Shown here: piece after piece, positions 62,706 to 64,000 of the stretch
How the letters are laid out: each line of letters begins with the position of its first letter
How positions within the stretch are numbered: position 1 is the stretch's first letter
NCBI GenBank assembly: GCA_965205055.1
Contig: OZ242030.1
Coordinates: 620,001 to 684,000, forward strand
Reading direction: 5' to 3'
DNA from: CBDBBY01 sp965205055
Lineage (GTDB): Bacteria; Pseudomonadota; Alphaproteobacteria; Rhodobacterales; Rhodobacteraceae
DNA: 64,000 bases
Notes under the pieces: model-generated
What the model was told of the DNA's origin: nothing
What the model saw: the letters and a program-made list of their open reading frames with translations, nothing else
Database searches by the model: none
Made by a program: the position numbers and the translations under genes

Positions 62706-64000
62706 TCATGCGCATTCGGACGGCTGGTTGAATTTCTCGTCGCCATTCTCGTAGACGGCTCTCCGATTTCCAGCTTTCGCCGTCGTAATGACCTGAAGCG
62801 ATCTGAGCTTGCGGTGCAAGGCGGATCGTTCCATTCCGATGAAATGCGCCGCGCGCGAAATGTTGCCGTCGAAACGATTGATTTGCGTAACAAGGTATTC
62901 TCTTTCGAATTGCTCCCTGGCGTCGCGAAGGGTCATCGTGACCAAATGGCCGGAAATGGACTTGAAGTCGAAATCGAACACCTGCTGAGAGGAGGCCTCG
63001 AATTCGGACGCTTTGACGGGGCCGTTGCTTTCGTTCATGAGCAGGACGCGCTCGACGAGATTTTTCAACTGCCGAACGTTTTTCGGCCACTCCGCGCCCT
63101 CCAGAAAATCCATCGCCTCTTTCGTCAGCGTCCGGGCCGGCAAGCCCTGCCCTCGATGGAACTGGTCCATGAAGTATTGAGCGAGCTCCGGAATGTCGGA
63201 CCGGCGGGAGTTGAGGCTCGGGATCTCAACGGTATACACATTCAATCGATCGTACAAGTCCTTGAGGAACCGGCCTTCCGCGATTTCCTTCTCCATGTCT
63301 TTCGAGGTGGAGGAGATCACGCGAAAATCCACTCGGACCATATTTTCGTCGCCTACCCTGTTGAATTGCCGGCATACCAGCGTTTTCAACAACTTGGGCT
63401 GCAGCTCCATCGGCAGATCTTCGACCTGGTCGAAAAATATCGTTCCTCGGTGGGCCTGTTCGAACATTCCCGGAGTCCGGATGGACCCGTTTTTGCGGTA
63501 TCCGAACAAGGCTCGCTCGAGTTCATCCTGTTCCATTGCGCCCGGAATCACGTCCACGAACGGTTCCTGCGCCCGCGGCGACTTGGCATGAATGTATCGA
63601 GCGGCGTATTCTTTGCCGCAGCCCGGCGGCCCTTTGATCAGCACGCGCGCGTTGCTTCGCGCCACGCGATCCAGCGAATTCCTGATTTTGTTGGCGACTT
63701 GGGATGATCCGATGATTTCGCCTGCTATGCCGCCGCGGAGGCGAAGCGCGGCGTTTTCCCGCCGCAACCTGACGGTCTCCATCGTTCGGCCGATCACGGT
63801 GATGAGAAAGTCGGGTCGAATTGGCTTTTCCACGAAGTCGTACGCGCCCATCCGCATCGCGCGAGACACGATTTCAATGCTTCCGTGAGCGGTGATGATG
63901 ATGATCGGTATATCGGGATTGTTCTCCTTCAGCTCCTTCATGATGCGAAGGCCGTCCAGATCCGCGTCTTCCAGCCAAAGGTCGAGCAGGATGAGGCTTG
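62706..64000 (-). CDS. ntrX: Nitrogen regulation response regulator NtrX (5' end outside window)
   Basis: About 431 residues are visible; the start lies beyond the right edge. The receiver domain begins at the edge with LILLDLWLEDADLDGL, containing the phosphorylated aspartate. The AAA domain has Walker A KGPPGCGKEYAARYIH and a degenerate Walker B TIFFDQVEDLP. The GAFTGA loop that contacts sigma-54 is absent; the position reads LFGYRKNGSIRTPGM. The C-terminal Fis-type helix-turn-helix contains ISRAAHFIGMERSALHRKLR. This matches alphaproteobacterial NtrX, partner of the membrane kinase NtrY. Confidence 0.93.
   Translation of the reverse strand, partial: SLILLDLWLEDADLDGLRIMKELKENNPDIPIIIITAHGSIEIVSRAMRMGAYDFVEKPIRPDFLITVIGRTMETVRLRRENAALRLRGGIAGEIIGSSQVANKIRNSLDRVARSNARVLIKGPPGCGKEYAARYIHAKSPRAQEPFVDVIPGAMEQDELERALFGYRKNGSIRTPGMFEQAHRGTIFFDQVEDLPMELQPKLLKTLVCRQFNRVGDENMVRVDFRVISSTSKDMEKEIAEGRFLKDLYDRLNVYTVEIPSLNSRRSDIPELAQYFMDQFHRGQGLPARTLTKEAMDFLEGAEWPKNVRQLKNLVERVLLMNESNGPVKASEFEASSQQVFDFDFKSISGHLVTMTLRDAREQFEREYLVTQINRFDGNISRAAHFIGMERSALHRKLRSLQVITTAKAGNRRAVYENGDEKFNQPSECA

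Overview
The window reads as a chromosomal segment of an alphaproteobacterium. The evidence is an iscR-first suf operon with a group-I desulfurase between iscR and sufB, a candidate Irr-type iron control element upstream of it, an ntrX-trkA-trkH-hfq block, a phoR-pstB-phoU-phoB block, rpsB-tsf, hemB and mfd. The gene set and many decayed insertions fit a marine or host-associated heterotroph; that lifestyle is inference.

Layout. 1-12.5 kb: end of a YIP1-like membrane protein, a divergent alpha/beta hydrolase, then iscR-like, desulfurase and sufB, an insertion of about 3.7 kb (cupin, YbjQ-like, AAA ATPase, two small inverted-repeat elements), then sufC, sufD, YIP1-like and sufS. 12.5-17.1 kb: tRNA-Arg(CCG), a lone RHH antitoxin, a transposase scrap, then phoR-pstB-phoU-phoB without pstSCA. 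17.1-19.3 kb: a gene graveyard with livM and DUF849 fragments, a 15-bp tandem repeat, a large inverted repeat of about 135-bp arms, and more inverted-repeat elements. 19.3-36.3 kb: an organosulfur island. One minus-strand run encodes a TctC-type binding protein, a choline-sulfatase-like enzyme, a GMC alcohol dehydrogenase, sulfoacetaldehyde acetyltransferase (Xsc), phosphate acetyltransferase (Pta), a three-subunit sulfite dehydrogenase like SoeABC, and an SLC13-type anion permease. Divergent from it lie a ROK regulator and the TctB/TctA membrane subunits.

36.6-40.3 kb: a complete IS5-type element, a restriction-modification pair whose endonuclease is broken by a stop codon, and an IS3 remnant. 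40.3-64 kb: aroQ, tsf, rpsB with a long repetitive acidic tail, a pseudouridine kinase/glycosidase pair, a DUF502 protein, an orphan YejA-like binding protein, a candidate small RNA, a 3-hydroxybutyrate dehydrogenase-like SDR, mfd, hemB, a SYLF protein, a 3-hydroxyisobutyrate dehydrogenase-like protein, a penicillin acylase, hfq, trkH, trkA and the start-truncated ntrX.

How it works together. The central island encodes a self-contained route: import of an organosulfur compound, oxidation to sulfoacetaldehyde, cleavage by Xsc to sulfite and acetyl phosphate, capture of acetyl-CoA by Pta, oxidation of sulfite by SoeABC into the quinone pool, and probable export of sulfate by the SLC13 permease. 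The tight linkage of a choline-sulfatase-like gene to the dehydrogenase is the least explained part and the best candidate for new biology. Other notable points are an IscR without cluster cysteines, the acidic repeat tail of ribosomal protein S2, and a dispersed family of short elements with GGGYGCRTCYCA ends.
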